Assembly (NCBI GenBank): GCA_031769625.1
Contig: JAUIMM010001409.1
Span: 620,001 to 684,000, forward strand
Direction of reading: 5' to 3'
Source of the DNA: Taudactylus pleione
Lineage: Eukaryota > Chordata > Amphibia > Anura > Myobatrachidae
DNA length: 64,000 nucleotides
Of the stretch, positions 42,500 through 53,325 are shown piece after piece; position 1 is the stretch's first letter, and every line of letters begins with the position of its first letter. The notes under the pieces were generated by a model that saw only the letters and a program-made list of their open reading frames with translations, made no database searches and was not told where the DNA came from. A program made the position numbers and the translations under genes.

Positions 42500-45400
42500 T
42501 GGGTATATATACTGTACCTGCGTGTGTGCGCTTTTGTCTATGTGCCAGAAGTAATGCCTATGGGTATATATACTGTACCTGCGTGTGCGCTTTTGTCTAT
42601 GTGCCAGCAGTAATGCCTATGGGTATATATACTGTACCTGCGTGTGTCTATGTGCCAGCAGTAATGCCTATGGGTATATATACTATACCTGTGTGTGCTT
42701 GTGCCTGTGTGCCAGCAGTAATGCCTATGGGTATATATACTGTACCTGCGTGTGTCGATGTGCCAGCAGTAATGCCTTTTGGTATATATACTGTACCTGC
42801 GTGTGTCGATGTGCCTGCAGTAATGCCTATTGGTATATATACTGTACCTGCGTGTGCGCTTGTGTCGATGTGCCAGCAGTAATGCCTATGGGTATATATA
42901 TACTGTACCTGTGTGTGCGCGTGTGTCTATGTGCCAGCAGTAATGCCTATGGGTATATATACTGTACCTGTGTGTGCGCGTGTGTCTATGTGCCAGCAGT
43001 AATGAATATGGGTATATATACTGTACCTGCGTGTGCGCTTGTGTCGATGTGCCAGCAGTAATGCCTATGGGTATGTATATACTGTACCTGTGTGTGCGTG
43101 TGTCTATGTGCCAGCAGTAATGCCTATTGGTATATATACTGTGCCTGCATGTGCGCTTGTGTCTATGTGCCAGCAGTAATGCCTATGGGTATATATATAC
43201 TGTACCTGTGTGTGCGCGTGTGTCTATGTGCCAGCAGTAATGCCTATGGGTATATATACTGTACCTGCATGTGCGCTTGTGTCTATGTGCCTGCAGTAAT
43301 GCCTATGGGTATATATATACTGTACCTGTGTGTGCACGTGTGTCTATGTGCCAGCAGTAATGCCTATGGGTATATATACTGTACCTGTGTGTGCGCTCTT
43401 GTCGATGTGCCAGCAGTAATGCCTATGGGTATATATACTGTACCTGCGTGTGCGCTTGTGTCTTTGTGCCAGCAGTAATGCCTATGGGTATATATACTGT
43501 ACCTGCGTGTGCGCGTGTGTCTATGTGCAAGCAGTAATGCCAATGGGTATATATACTGTACCTGCGTGTGCGCTTGTGTCTATGTGCCAGCAGTAATGCC
43601 TATGGGCATATATACTGTACCTGCGTGTGCGCGTGTGTCTATGTGCCAGCAGTAATGCCTATGGGTATATATTCTGTACCTGCATGTGCGCTTGTGTCTA
43701 TGTGCCAGCAGTAATGCCTATAGGTATATATACTGTACCTGTGTGTGTGCTTGTGTCTATGTGCCAGCAGTAATGCCTATGGGTATATATACTGTACCTG
43801 TGTGTGTGCTTGTGTCTATGTGCCAGCAGTAATGCCTATGGGTATATATACTGTACCTGTGTGTGTGCTTGTGTCTATGTGCCAGCAGTAATGCCTATGG
43901 GTATATACTCTGTACCTGTGTGTGCGCTTGTGTCTATGTGCCAGCAGTAATGCCTATGGGTATATATACTGTACCTGCGTGTGCCCTAGTGTCTATGTGC
44001 CAGCAGTAATGCCTATGGGTATATATACTGTACCTGCATGTGCGCTTGTGTCTATGTGCCAGCAGTAATGCCTATGGGTATATATACTGTACCTGTGTGT
44101 GCGCTTGTGTCTATGTGCCAGCAGTAATGCCTATGGGTATATATACTGTACCTGCATGTGCGCTTGTGTCGATGTGCCAGCAGTAATGCCTATGGGTATA
44201 TATACTGTACCTGTGTGTGTCTATGTGCCAGCAGTAATGCCTATGGGTATAAATACTGTACCTGCATGTGTGCGCGTGTGTCTATGTGCCAGCAGTAATG
44301 CCTATGGGTATATATACTGTACCTGCGTGTGTGTGCGTGTGTCTATGTGCCAGCAGTAATGCCTATGGGTATATATACTGTACCTGCATGTGCGCTTGTG
44401 TCTATGTGCCAGCAGTAATCCCTATGGGTATATATATACTGTACCTGTGTGTGCGCGTGTGTCTATGTGCCAGCAGTAATGCCAATGGGTATATATACTG
44501 TACCTGCATGTGCGCTTGTGTCTATGTGCCAGCAGTAATGCCTATGGGTATATATACTGTACCTGCATGTGCGCTTGTGTCTATGTGCCTGCAGTAATGC
44601 CTATGGGTATATATATACTGTACCTGTGTGTGCACGTGTGTCTATGTGCCAGCAGTAATGCCTATGGGTATATATACTGTACCTGTGTGTGCGCTCTTGT
44701 CGATGTGCCAGCAGTAATGCCTATGGGTATATATACTGTACCTGCATGTGCGCTTGTGTCTATGTGCCAGCAGTAATGCCTATGGGTATATATACTGTAC
44801 CTGCGTGTGCGCGTGTGTCTATGTGCCAGCAGTAATACCTATGGGTATATATACTGTACCTGCGTGTGCGCTTGTGTCTATGTGCCAGCAGTAATGCCTA
44901 TGGGTATATATACTGTACCTGCGTGTGCGCGTGTGTCTATATGCCAGCAGTAATGCCTATGGGTATATATTCTGTACCTGCATGTGCGCTTGTGTCTATG
45001 TGCCAGCAGTAATGCCTACAGGTATATATACTGTACCTGCGTGTGTGCTTGTGTCTATGTGCCAGCAGTAATGCCTATGGGTATATATACTGTACCTGTG
45101 TGTGTGCTTGTGTCTATGTGCCAGCAGTAATGCCTATGGGTATATATACTGTACCTGTGTGTGCGCTTCTGTCTATGTGCCAGCAGTAATGCCTATGGGT
45201 ATATATACTGTACCTGCGTGTGTGCGCTTTTGTCTATGTGCCAGCAGTAATGCCTATGGGTATATATACTGTACCTGTGTGTGCGCTTTTGTCTATGTGC
45301 CAGCAGTAATGCCTATGGGTATATATACTGTACCTGCGTGTGTCTATGTGCCAGCAGTAATGCCTATGGGTATATATACTATACCTGTGTGTGCTTGTGC

Positions 45401-47645
45401 CTGTGTGCCAGCAGTAATGCCTATGGGTATATATACTGTACCTGCGTGTGTCGATGTGCCAGCAGTAATGCCTTTTGGTATATATACTGTACCTGCGTGT
45501 GTCGATGTGCCTGCAGTAATGCCTATGGGTATGTATATACTGTACCTGTGTGTGCGTGTGTCTATGTGCCAGCAGTAATGCCTATTGGTATATATACTGT
45601 ACCTGCATGTGCGCTTGTGTCTATGTGCCAGCAGTAATGCCTATGGGTATATATATACTGTACCTGTGTGTGTGCGTGTGTCTATGTGCCAGCAGTAATG
45701 CCTATGGGTATATATACTGTACCTGCATGTGCGCTTGTGTCTATGTGCCTGCAGTAATGCCTATGGGTATATATATACTGTACCTGTGTGTGCATGTGTG
45801 TCTATGTGCCAGCAGTAATGCCTATGGGTATATATACTGTACCTGTGTGTGCGCTCTTGTCGATGTGCCAGCAGTAATGCCTATGGGTATATATACTGTA
45901 CCTGCGTGTGCGCTTGTGTCTTTGTGCCAGCAGTAATGCCTATGGGTATATATACTGTACCTGCGTGTGCGCGTGTGTCTATGTGCAAGCAGTAATGCCA
46001 ATGGGTATATATACTGTACCTGCGTGTGCGCTTGTGTCTATGTGGCAGCAGTAATGCCTATGGGTATATATACTGTACCTGCGTGTGCGCGTGTGTCTAT
46101 GTGCCAGCAGTAATGCCTATGGGTATATATTCTGTACCTGCATGTGCGCTTGTGTCTATGTGCCAGCAGTAATGCCTATAGGTATATATACTGTACCTGT
46201 GTGTGTGCTTGTGTCTATGTGCCAGCAGTAATGCCTATGGGTATATATACTGTACCTGTGTGTGTGCTTGTGTCTATGTGCCAGCAGTAATGCCTATGGG
46301 TATATATACTGTACCTGTGTGTGTGCTTGTGTCTATGTGCCAGCAGTAATGCCTATGGGTATATACTCTGTACCTGTGTGTGCGCTTGTGTCTATGTGCC
46401 AGCAGTAATGCCTATGGGTATATATACTGTACCTGCGTGTGCCCTAGTGTCTATGTGCCAGCAGTAATGCCTATGGGTATATATACTGTACCTGCATGTG
46501 CGCTTGTGTCTATGTGCCAGCAGTAATGCCTATGGGTATATATACTGTACCTGTGTGTGCGCTTGTGTCTATGTGCCAGCAGTAATGCCTATGGGTATAT
46601 ATACTGTACCTGCATGTGCGCTTGTGTCGATGTGCCAGCAGTAATGCCTATGGGTATATATACTGTACCTGCGTGTGTCTATGTGCCAGCAGTAATGCCT
46701 ATGGGTATAAATACTGTACCTGCGTGTGTGTGCGCGTGTGTCTATGTGCCAGCAGTAATGCCTATGGGTATATATACTGTACCTGCGTGTGTGTGCGTGT
46801 GTCTATGTGCCAGCAGTAATGCCTATGGGTATATATACTGTACCTGCATGTGCGCTTGTGTCTATGTGCCAGCAGTAATCCCTATGGGTATATATATACT
46901 GTACCTGTGTGTGCGCGTGTGTCTATGTGCCAGCAGTAATGCCATGGGTATATATACTGTACCTGCATGTGCGCTTGTGTCTATGTGCCAGCAGTAATAC
47001 CTATGGGTATATATACTGTACCTGCATGTGCGCTTGTGTCTATGTGCCTGCAGTAATGCCTATGGGTATATATATACTGTACCTGTGTGTGCACGTGTGT
47101 CTATGTGCCAGCAGTAATGCCTAAGGTATATATACTGTACCTGTGTGTGCGCTCTTGTCGATGTGCCAGCAGTAATGCCTATGGGTATATATACTGTACC
47201 TGCGTGTGCGCTTGTGTCTATGTGCCAGCAGTAATGCCTATGGGTATATATACTGTACCTGCATGTGCGCGTGTGTCTATGTGCCAGCAGTAATGCCTAT
47301 GGGTATATATACTGTACCTGCGTGTGCGCTTGTGTCTATGTGCCAGCAGTAATGCCTATGGGTATATATACTGTACCTGCGTGTGCGCGTGTGTCTATAT
47401 GCCAGCAGTAATGCCTATGGGTATATATTCTGTACCTGCATGTGCGCTTGTGTCTATGTGCCAGCAGTAATGCCTACAGGTATATATACTGTACCTGCAT
47501 GTGTGCTTGTGTCTATGTGCCAGCAGTAATGCCTATGGGTATATATACTGTACCTGTGTGTGTGCTTGTGTCTATGTGCCAGCAGTAATGCCTATGGGTA
47601 TATATACTGTACCTGTGTGTGCGCTTCTGTCTATGTGCCAGCAGT
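42500..47645. repeat. Tandem duplication, period 2,696 then 2,458 bp
   Basis: About 42,500-45,195 is followed by about 45,196-47,645. Offsets are 2,696 bp across the GCTTTTGTC, 51-bp and 57-bp units (42,585/45,281). They drop to 2,458 bp from about 43,092/45,550 onward, through the CCTACAGG unit (45,015/47,473). The 238-bp loss equals one 61-bp and three 59-bp units. The block resembles the 1,200-6,000 stretch at the far side of the array, so block families are interspersed over tens of kilobases. Confidence 0.75.
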
Positions 47646-49922
47646 ATTGCCTATGGGTATATACTCTGTACCTGTGTGTGCGCTTGTGTCTATGTGCCAG
47701 CAGTAATGCCTATGGGTATATATACTGTACCTGCATGTGCGCTTGTGTCTATGTGCCAGCAGTAATGCCTATGGGTATATATACTGTACCTGCATGTGCG
47801 CTTGTGTCTATGTGCCAGCAGTAATGCCTATGGGTATATATACTGTACCTGTGTGTGCGCTTGTGTCTATGTGCCAGCAGTAATGCCTATGGGTATATAT
47901 ACTGTACCTGCGTGTGCGCTTGTGTCGATGTGCCAGCAGTAATGCCTATGGGTATATATACTGTACCTGCGTTTGTCTATGTGCCAACAGTAATGCCTAT
48001 GGGTATAAATACTGTACCTGCGTGTGTGCGCGTGTGTCTATGTGCCAGCAGTAATGCCTATGGGTATATATACTGTACCTGCGTGTGTGTGCGTGTGTCT
48101 ATGTGCCAGCAGTAATGCCTATGGGTATATATACTGTACCTATGTGTGTGCTTGTGTCTATGTGCCAGCTGTAATGCCTATGGGTATATATACATACTGT
48201 ACCTGTGTGTGTGCTTGTGTCTATGTGCCAGCAGTAATGCCTATGGGTATATATACTGTACCTGTGTGTGTGCTTGTGTCTGTGTGCCAGCAGTAATGCC
48301 TACCTGTGTGTGCGCTTGTGTCTATGTCCCAGCAGTAATGCCTATGGGTATATATACTGTACCTGCGTGTGCGCTTGTGTCTATGTGCCAGCAGTAATGC
48401 CTATGGGTATATATACTGTACCTATGTGTGTGCTTGTGTCTATGTGCCAGCAGTAATGCCTATGGGTATATATACTGTACCTGCGTGTGTGCTTGTGTCT
48501 ATGTGCCAGCAGTTATGCCTATGGGTATATATACTGTACCTGCGTGTGCGCTTGTGTCTATGTGCCAGCAGTAATGCCTATGGTTATATATACTGTACCT
48601 GTGTGTGTGCTTGTGTCTATGTGCCAGCTGTAATGCCTATGGGTATATATACATACTGTACCTGTGTGTGTGCTTGTGTCTATGTGCCAGCAGTAATGCC
48701 TATGGGTATATATACTGTACCTGTGTGTGTGCTTGTGTCTGTGTGCCAGCAGTAATGCCTACCTGTGTGTGCGCTTGTGTCTATGTACCAGCAGTAATGC
48801 CTATGGGTATATATACTGTACCTGTGTGTGCCCTTGTGTCGATGTGCCAGCAGTAATGCCTACCTGTGTGTGCGCTTGTGTCTATGTGCCAGCAGTAATG
48901 CCTATGGGTATATATACTGTACCTGTGTGTGTGCTTGTGTCTATGTGCCAGCAGTAATGCCTATGGGTATATATACTGTACCTGCGTGTGTCTATGTGCC
49001 AGCAGTAATGCCTATGGGTATATATACTGTACCTGTGTGTGTGCTTGTGTCTATGTGCCAGCAGTAATGCCTATGGGTATATATGCTGTACTTGTGTGTG
49101 CGTGTGTGTCTATGTGCCAGCAGTAATGCCTATGGGTACATATACTGTACCTGTGTGTGTGCTTGTGTCGATGTGCCAGCCGTAATGCCTATGGGTATAT
49201 ATACTGTACCTGTGTGTGTGCTTGTGTCTATGTGCCAGCAGTAATGCCTATGGGTATATATACTGTACCTGTGTGTGTTCTTGTGTCTATGTGCCAGCAG
49301 TAATGCCTATGGGTATATATACTGTACCTGCATGTGCGCTTGTGTCTATGTGCCAGCAGTAATGCCTATGGGTATATATACTGTACCTGCATGTGCGCTT
49401 GTGTCTATGTACCAGCAGTAATGCCTATGGGTATATATACTGTACCTGCATGTGCGCTTGTGTCTATGTACCAGCAGTAATGCCTATGGGTATATATACT
49501 GTACCTGCATGTGCACGTGTGTCTATGTGCCAGCAGTAATGCCTATGGGTATATATACTGTACCTGTGTGTGCGCTTGTGTCTATGTGCCAGCAGTAATG
49601 CCAATGGGTATATATACTGTACCTGTGTGTGCGCTTGTGTCTATGTGCCAGCAGTAATGCCTATGGGTATATATACTGTACCTGTGTGTGCGCTTGTGTC
49701 TATGTGCCAGCTGTAATGCCTATGGGTATATATACTGTACCTGTGTGTGCGCTTGTGTCGATGTGCCAGCAGTAATGCCTATGGGTATATATACTGTACC
49801 TGCGTGTGCGCATGTGTCTATGTGCCAGCAGTAATGCCTATGGGTATATATACTGTACCTGTGTGTGCGCTTGTGTCGATGTGCCAGCAGTAATGCCTAT
49901 GGGTATATATACTGTAGCTGCG

Positions 49923-51641
49923 AGGAGTTAGCACATGTAACCAGCATTGTGCTCTTGTTTTTCCATTGATTTCTATAGACCTATTTTTCTTAGTGGACAG
50001 ATGTGTCCTACCCCTTATACACTGTGGCTTCAGTGGCGCCAAACAACCCCTCTTGCTGCCCTTGGTCCAAGGCAGCTCGGGCACGCGAGCGTCTTTTTCA
50101 CTCAAAAATGTGCGTCTTATTTGCATAAATAAAACAACTGGACGCGACAGAACTACTTTGATGGATTACAGCGATTAATTTAATGTGCGACATTTGTACA
50201 TCTGTGTGCGAATGAGATTGAACCAATGTAAGGAGGGCGTCGATTTTTCTCCCGCCAAGTTCGGCCATGCTTCATCTACAGCTTTGTACCTGTTTCAGCT
50301 GGATTCCTGTGTGGTCAGCGTCTCCTGAGCACTGCGAGTGGTGTATGCCGCGTCTGCGATACGAATAAGGTGCAAAATGTAAAGGAAAGAATGGTACGCT
50401 AGGTTCTCGGGGCGGCTCTGTCACGCCGGGCATCTCGCGCCGTATGGCGTATTGAGGCTAGGTGTATAAGGACACATTAGTAGGTGATACAGTACACGTA
50501 GAAACCAACAAACGGAGACCAGGATGTAACCCCCTCTTCAGTCGGCTTAACCTGTACGGTGACCGATGGCTGAGGGTATATGGTGAGGATTTGTCGCGAT
50601 TACATGCAAAGAACAGAGACGCTGCCACGAAGATGAGGAATAAGTTGCCCTCTAGGAAAAGTTTCATTCAGAAAGTACATAACAGTTCGGGGCCTGTGCC
50701 TGGAGGCGATAGGGCCATAGTTATTGTCTATAGAGATTCATTTACTATCTATTGATATGTGGTCAAATCAGAGTGCTACAAGGACTTCACTGTCACCAAT
50801 CACATTGCGGCTAGTGTGCGGAACCACTTGTGATTGCCTGAGCTGCTCAGAGGAGTCCCGAAAAATAGAGTTCGCTCATTCTGCGGCGGAGCCCCGGAGG
50901 AGCTGCTCGTGTTGCCTGTTATAGACTTATTTATGTATCTCCCCTGGATCCAGAGGAGATGATTTTCCTGCGGATTACCCATTGGTTTAAGAGGAGTTCT
51001 ATGAATTATACTGTAAATGGAATGGGGCTCTTGGCCGGCCCGCAGGGTCATGCTGGCATGGCGCGTGGAGGGTTAATGCCCTTGAAGTGACTGTCCAGGT
51101 CTCCAGGAATGCTTCGGTTCTTGGAATGGAGCAGATGTGGGCTCCCCAGCATGGCATGTCTCTCTCGGTGACAGCTGGGATCTTTATGGGTGAGCTGCGA
51201 TGACAGTTGCGAGCGGCCGGTCCTGTGTACAGAGACCTCGGGGGGAATTTATAGCGATGGTGATTTATGACATTTCTCATCCATCGTGGCCTGTGCCAGC
51301 CGTGACCTGACAGGGAGGTGACCGCGCTCACATGCACGGGATACATGCAAACGTGTGTACACGCATAGTGACATACATCCGCTGAGTGCACCGTTCTCTC
51401 CCTATAAAGCCAGGGACTCTCTGCAGTGGGACGGTCAGTGCTGAGCTTTAAAAATAAATTGCTGCTGAAATGTTTGGGGGTCTCTTGTTACTAGTGACCT
51501 CTGACCTCTTCCCTGGAAAGACTGAGAAGTGGGGTCCTAACTTACTATGTAACTAGCATTGCCGTATAGCTGTGCACAGAGATAAGTAGTTCAGTTTTGC
51601 TGAAAAACACACCTGAACTTTGGGATTCCGAGTCGAACGAA
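49923..51641. other. Non-satellite intergenic sequence, no gene recognised
   Basis: The satellite stops and ordinary, apparently unique DNA follows. Both strands contain open frames of up to about 130 codons (for example 50,999-51,391 minus and 50,462-50,755 plus). None shows a recognisable domain, splice structure or biased composition, and they overlap each other on opposite strands. I therefore call no gene. An AATAAA-like string (51,452) occurs without any supported transcript upstream. Confidence 0.6.
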
Positions 51642-52734
51642 GGGCCTGATTCACACCCGCTCGCTAGATGCGTTCGCATACAACCGTCAGCTGCCAAAGT
51701 AATCAAATCCTGCGATCGCACTGAAAGGCATTAGCACGCCCAGTAGGTCTTGGCATGCGATCGCGGTGTGTATATAGACGCCCACCAGCCTGTCTTAAGA
51801 CGCCCACTTTCCCTTAGTGATACACGTCATCTCCAGGCAGTGTATGAACAATCGGTAACATCGGATCCATATGCAGCACTTGTGGCTGACTGTACCCTAC
51901 CGCAAGCACTGTGGGGGTCATTCAGACCCGGTCGTTAGCGCCGATGCGCTCGGACCGGGTCGATGGCCCCCCACAGAGCATGCGCACGACAGCGCCGGTT
52001 GTAGCGGGTCTCGATCCAAAGGGGGCGAGCTGTCGATGTTGATTGACAGCTCGCACCGTTTGGAAGGTGGGCCGGGGGGGGGTGGCAGCCCAAACGGGGG
52101 CGTTCCCATGGGAACGCCTACCGTTTGGGGGCGGCCCCACTGACATCACTAGTGATGTCAGTGGAGAGCTTCCGGCTCAGACAGAGCCGAAAGCTCTCCG
52201 GGGCTTACGACAAGGGAGACCCTACCCTAGGGTCTCGTCGTAAGCCCCGATGGTCGCGATGGTCTTGACCATCGGGACCATCAACTTAGGTGGACGTAAG
52301 GCTGTGGGTGTTAACCCACAGCCTTACCACCGCAAAGGAGGACGTCTTGAAAGTTCAAGAGGTCTTCCCCTCATTCAGACCGACCGCACGCTCCATGCGA
52401 CCGGCTCTGAATGAGGTCCTGTGAGTGCTGCTATGTGTAATTCAGCCATGTGACGTGTACTATGACGCTGCGTCTTAATTATGCACGCCTCTGAAGCAGC
52501 GTTAAGACGCACAGACACGCCTGCATTCGCACCTCCACTCCCCCGTTTCGATCTACCATCTCCTGTCACCACTCACATACGCCTCGTCCTGTCACTCATT
52601 CTAGCGAGGCGTCTATGTACAAGGGGCGATCGCATGGACTGGTTCACGCACTGCATCTTATACGCATACGCAGATTGCAAACATCGGCAGGCTACATGCG
52701 AACGCAGCCTGGCGAGCGGGTCTGTATTGGGCCC
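51642..52734. mobile_element. Non-autonomous DNA transposon (GGGCCTGATTCA type), split by a nested element
   Basis: The left end reads GGGCCTGATTCACACCCGC then TCGCTAGATGCGTTCGCA. The inverse complement of the right end near 52,695-52,734 reads GGGCCCAATACAGACCCGC then TCGCCAGGCTGCGTTCGCA. This gives an imperfect terminal inverted repeat of about 38 bp. Without the 505-bp nested element and its 5-bp duplication, the element would be about 583 bp. The interior has TGCGATCGC strings and a CCTGTCACTCATTCT segment resembling the element at 53,978. No transposase frame is present. I see no clear target-site duplication, so the superfamily is left open. Confidence 0.65.
51914..52418. mobile_element. 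Multi-hairpin element, copy 1 (505 bp)
   Basis: Bounded by the direct 5-bp repeat CTGTG (51,909-51,913 and 52,419-52,423). Ends are GGGGTCATTCAG and, inverted, GACCTCATTCAG. Nearly all of the interior is consecutive hairpins: 51,925-51,961; 52,026-52,053 (GCGAGCTGTC stem); 52,089-52,128 (CCAAACGGGGGCGTTCCC stem); 52,137-52,164 (a 28-bp perfect palindrome centred on ACTAGT); 52,163-52,199; 52,199-52,249; 52,249-52,282 (GATGGTC-type); 52,296-52,327 (perfect 14-bp stem, 4-base loop); 52,338-52,368; and a terminal one at 52,370-52,416. The second hairpin, intact in other copies, is degenerate here. No protein is encoded. It lies inside the transposon 51,642-52,734. Confidence 0.8.
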
Positions 52735-52963
52735 TGAGTCCCGGCTCGGGTCTGCTGTAAGTTCGGAGCGCGGATTTAAAAACCAGATCTGGGTTTTGGA
52801 TCGCATGTAAACAGGTCCAAATTACATGATTAAAGCTGTGTTCTATCAATTTTAAAGAAATCCAAAACCAAAACATTTGAGGGCGGTTTTACCATCACCA
52901 AAACACGGGGGTCCGCGCACATCTGTAGCTGTGCGCCAGTAATTAGGTGTAATAATAACTATG
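52735..52963. other. Short intergenic stretch, nothing recognised
   Basis: About 230 bp of mixed sequence between the transposon end and a direct repeat. No gene, RNA or repeat signature was found. Confidence 0.5.
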
Positions 52964-53240
52964 TTATTGACCTCTGTAGCGATCTGTTCAAGCTACCCCC
53001 TGACAGATACATAGGGGGGCTTTTCAATTAGGAGCGCAGAGAATAGTCCTGGGTTTGACGCCCAGAGCTAATCAATTCATCAGCATTTTCCCCGCGCGGT
53101 AAACCTTAAAATGCGCAGTTAATTGAATTGGGCAGTGCGTTCCAATTCCCCCAATATTCTGCAGATTATTACATTATTGACCTCTCTAGGGATCTGCAAA
53201 ACATTGCTCTGTTCCGTCTACCCCCCCAGACAGATACGTA
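52964..53240. repeat. Direct repeat pair flanking a palindromic insert
   Basis: TTATTGACCTCTGTAGCGAT begins at 52,964 and runs on to CTACCCCCTGACAGATACATA. A diverged copy begins at 53,174 (TTATTGACCTCTCTAGGGAT) and ends with CTACCCCCCCAGACAGATAC (to 53,238). The repeats are about 210 bp apart. Between them, CAATTAGGAGCGCA (53,025) and TGCGCAGTTAATTG (53,112) form an imperfect inverted pair, and there are G-runs and C-runs near the two outer sides. This could be a small MITE inserted in or beside a duplicated segment. Confidence 0.4.
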
Positions 53241-53325
53241 TTGATATATATTCAGCAGATTACTGAAGATGTGTAAAATTATATTTTGGAGATCCCCTAT
53301 GACATCACTATCCTGCGGAACGGAA

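Larger units (their letters stand above)
1..49922. repeat. 59-bp satellite array, about 50 kb, open at left edge
   Basis: Every line of this stretch reads the same 59-bp unit head to tail. The conserved half is GCCAGCAGTAATGCC followed by TATGGGTATATATAC and TGTACCTG; the variable half is a TG-rich run ending in CTTGTGTCTATGT. The consensus is about 47% GC and T+G-rich on this strand (36 of 59 bases). Dividing length by 59 gives about 850 units. I saw no inserted transposon or unique spacer anywhere in the array. Units are near consensus up to the right edge, where TGTAGCTGCGAGGAG departs from TGTACCTGCGTGTG. More diverged units cluster near 18.6-23.9 kb and 36.4-38.9 kb. Whether the array is centromeric, subtelomeric or interstitial cannot be read from the sequence. 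No CENP-B box is present in the unit. Confidence 0.97.
1..49922. repeat. Length-variant satellite units (42, 51, 57, 61 and 63 bp)
   Basis: Five recurrent length classes break the 59-bp rhythm. The 42-bp unit lacks 17 bp (TGGGTATATATACTGTA), so GCCTA joins directly to CCTGTG; examples are near 628, 3,187, 7,398, 24,185 and 48,300. The 51-bp unit lacks 8 bp of the GCGCTTGT segment; examples are near 541, 1,285, 7,065 and 12,620. The 57-bp unit reads GTGTGCTTGTGCCTGTGTG (near 1,335, 4,565, 41,315). The 61-bp unit has one extra TA in the TATATATA run (near 1,540, 12,905, 43,195). The 63-bp unit has TATATATACATACTG (near 3,078, 7,284, 17,541, 25,556, 32,311, 48,190), or an extra CCAG in GCCAGCCCAGCAG (near 19,317, 22,997, 30,309, 37,077, 38,818). 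They act as landmarks for tracing block duplications. Confidence 0.9.

Noticed and set aside
309..49126. Dozens of open frames with CLCASSNAYGYIYCTC or VPAVMPMGIYTVPAC repeats
   Set aside because: They are the 59-bp satellite read in its two stop-free phases. Lengths are set by the TAA in CAGTAATGCC and by indel variants, overlapping frames are equally open, and nothing resembles a gene structure.
1..49922. CRISPR-like regular repeat
   Set aside because: The spacing is regular, but there are no unique spacers: the variable part only shuffles a few bases. The surrounding sequence is eukaryotic in character.
1..49922. Telomeric or CENP-B-box satellite
   Set aside because: No TTAGGG-type tandem repeat and no CENP-B-box-like string occurs in the unit, so no chromosomal role is assigned.
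49818..50126. Open frame crossing the satellite edge
   Set aside because: Part of it is satellite and part is flank, so it is an accident of the junction.
50999..51391. Minus-strand open frame of 130 codons
   Set aside because: No recognisable motif, no supporting splice or promoter context, and competing frames on the other strand. The length is possible by chance in GC-balanced DNA.
51452..51457. AATAAA polyadenylation-like signal
   Set aside because: A six-base match alone is expected by chance, and no upstream exon can be supported.
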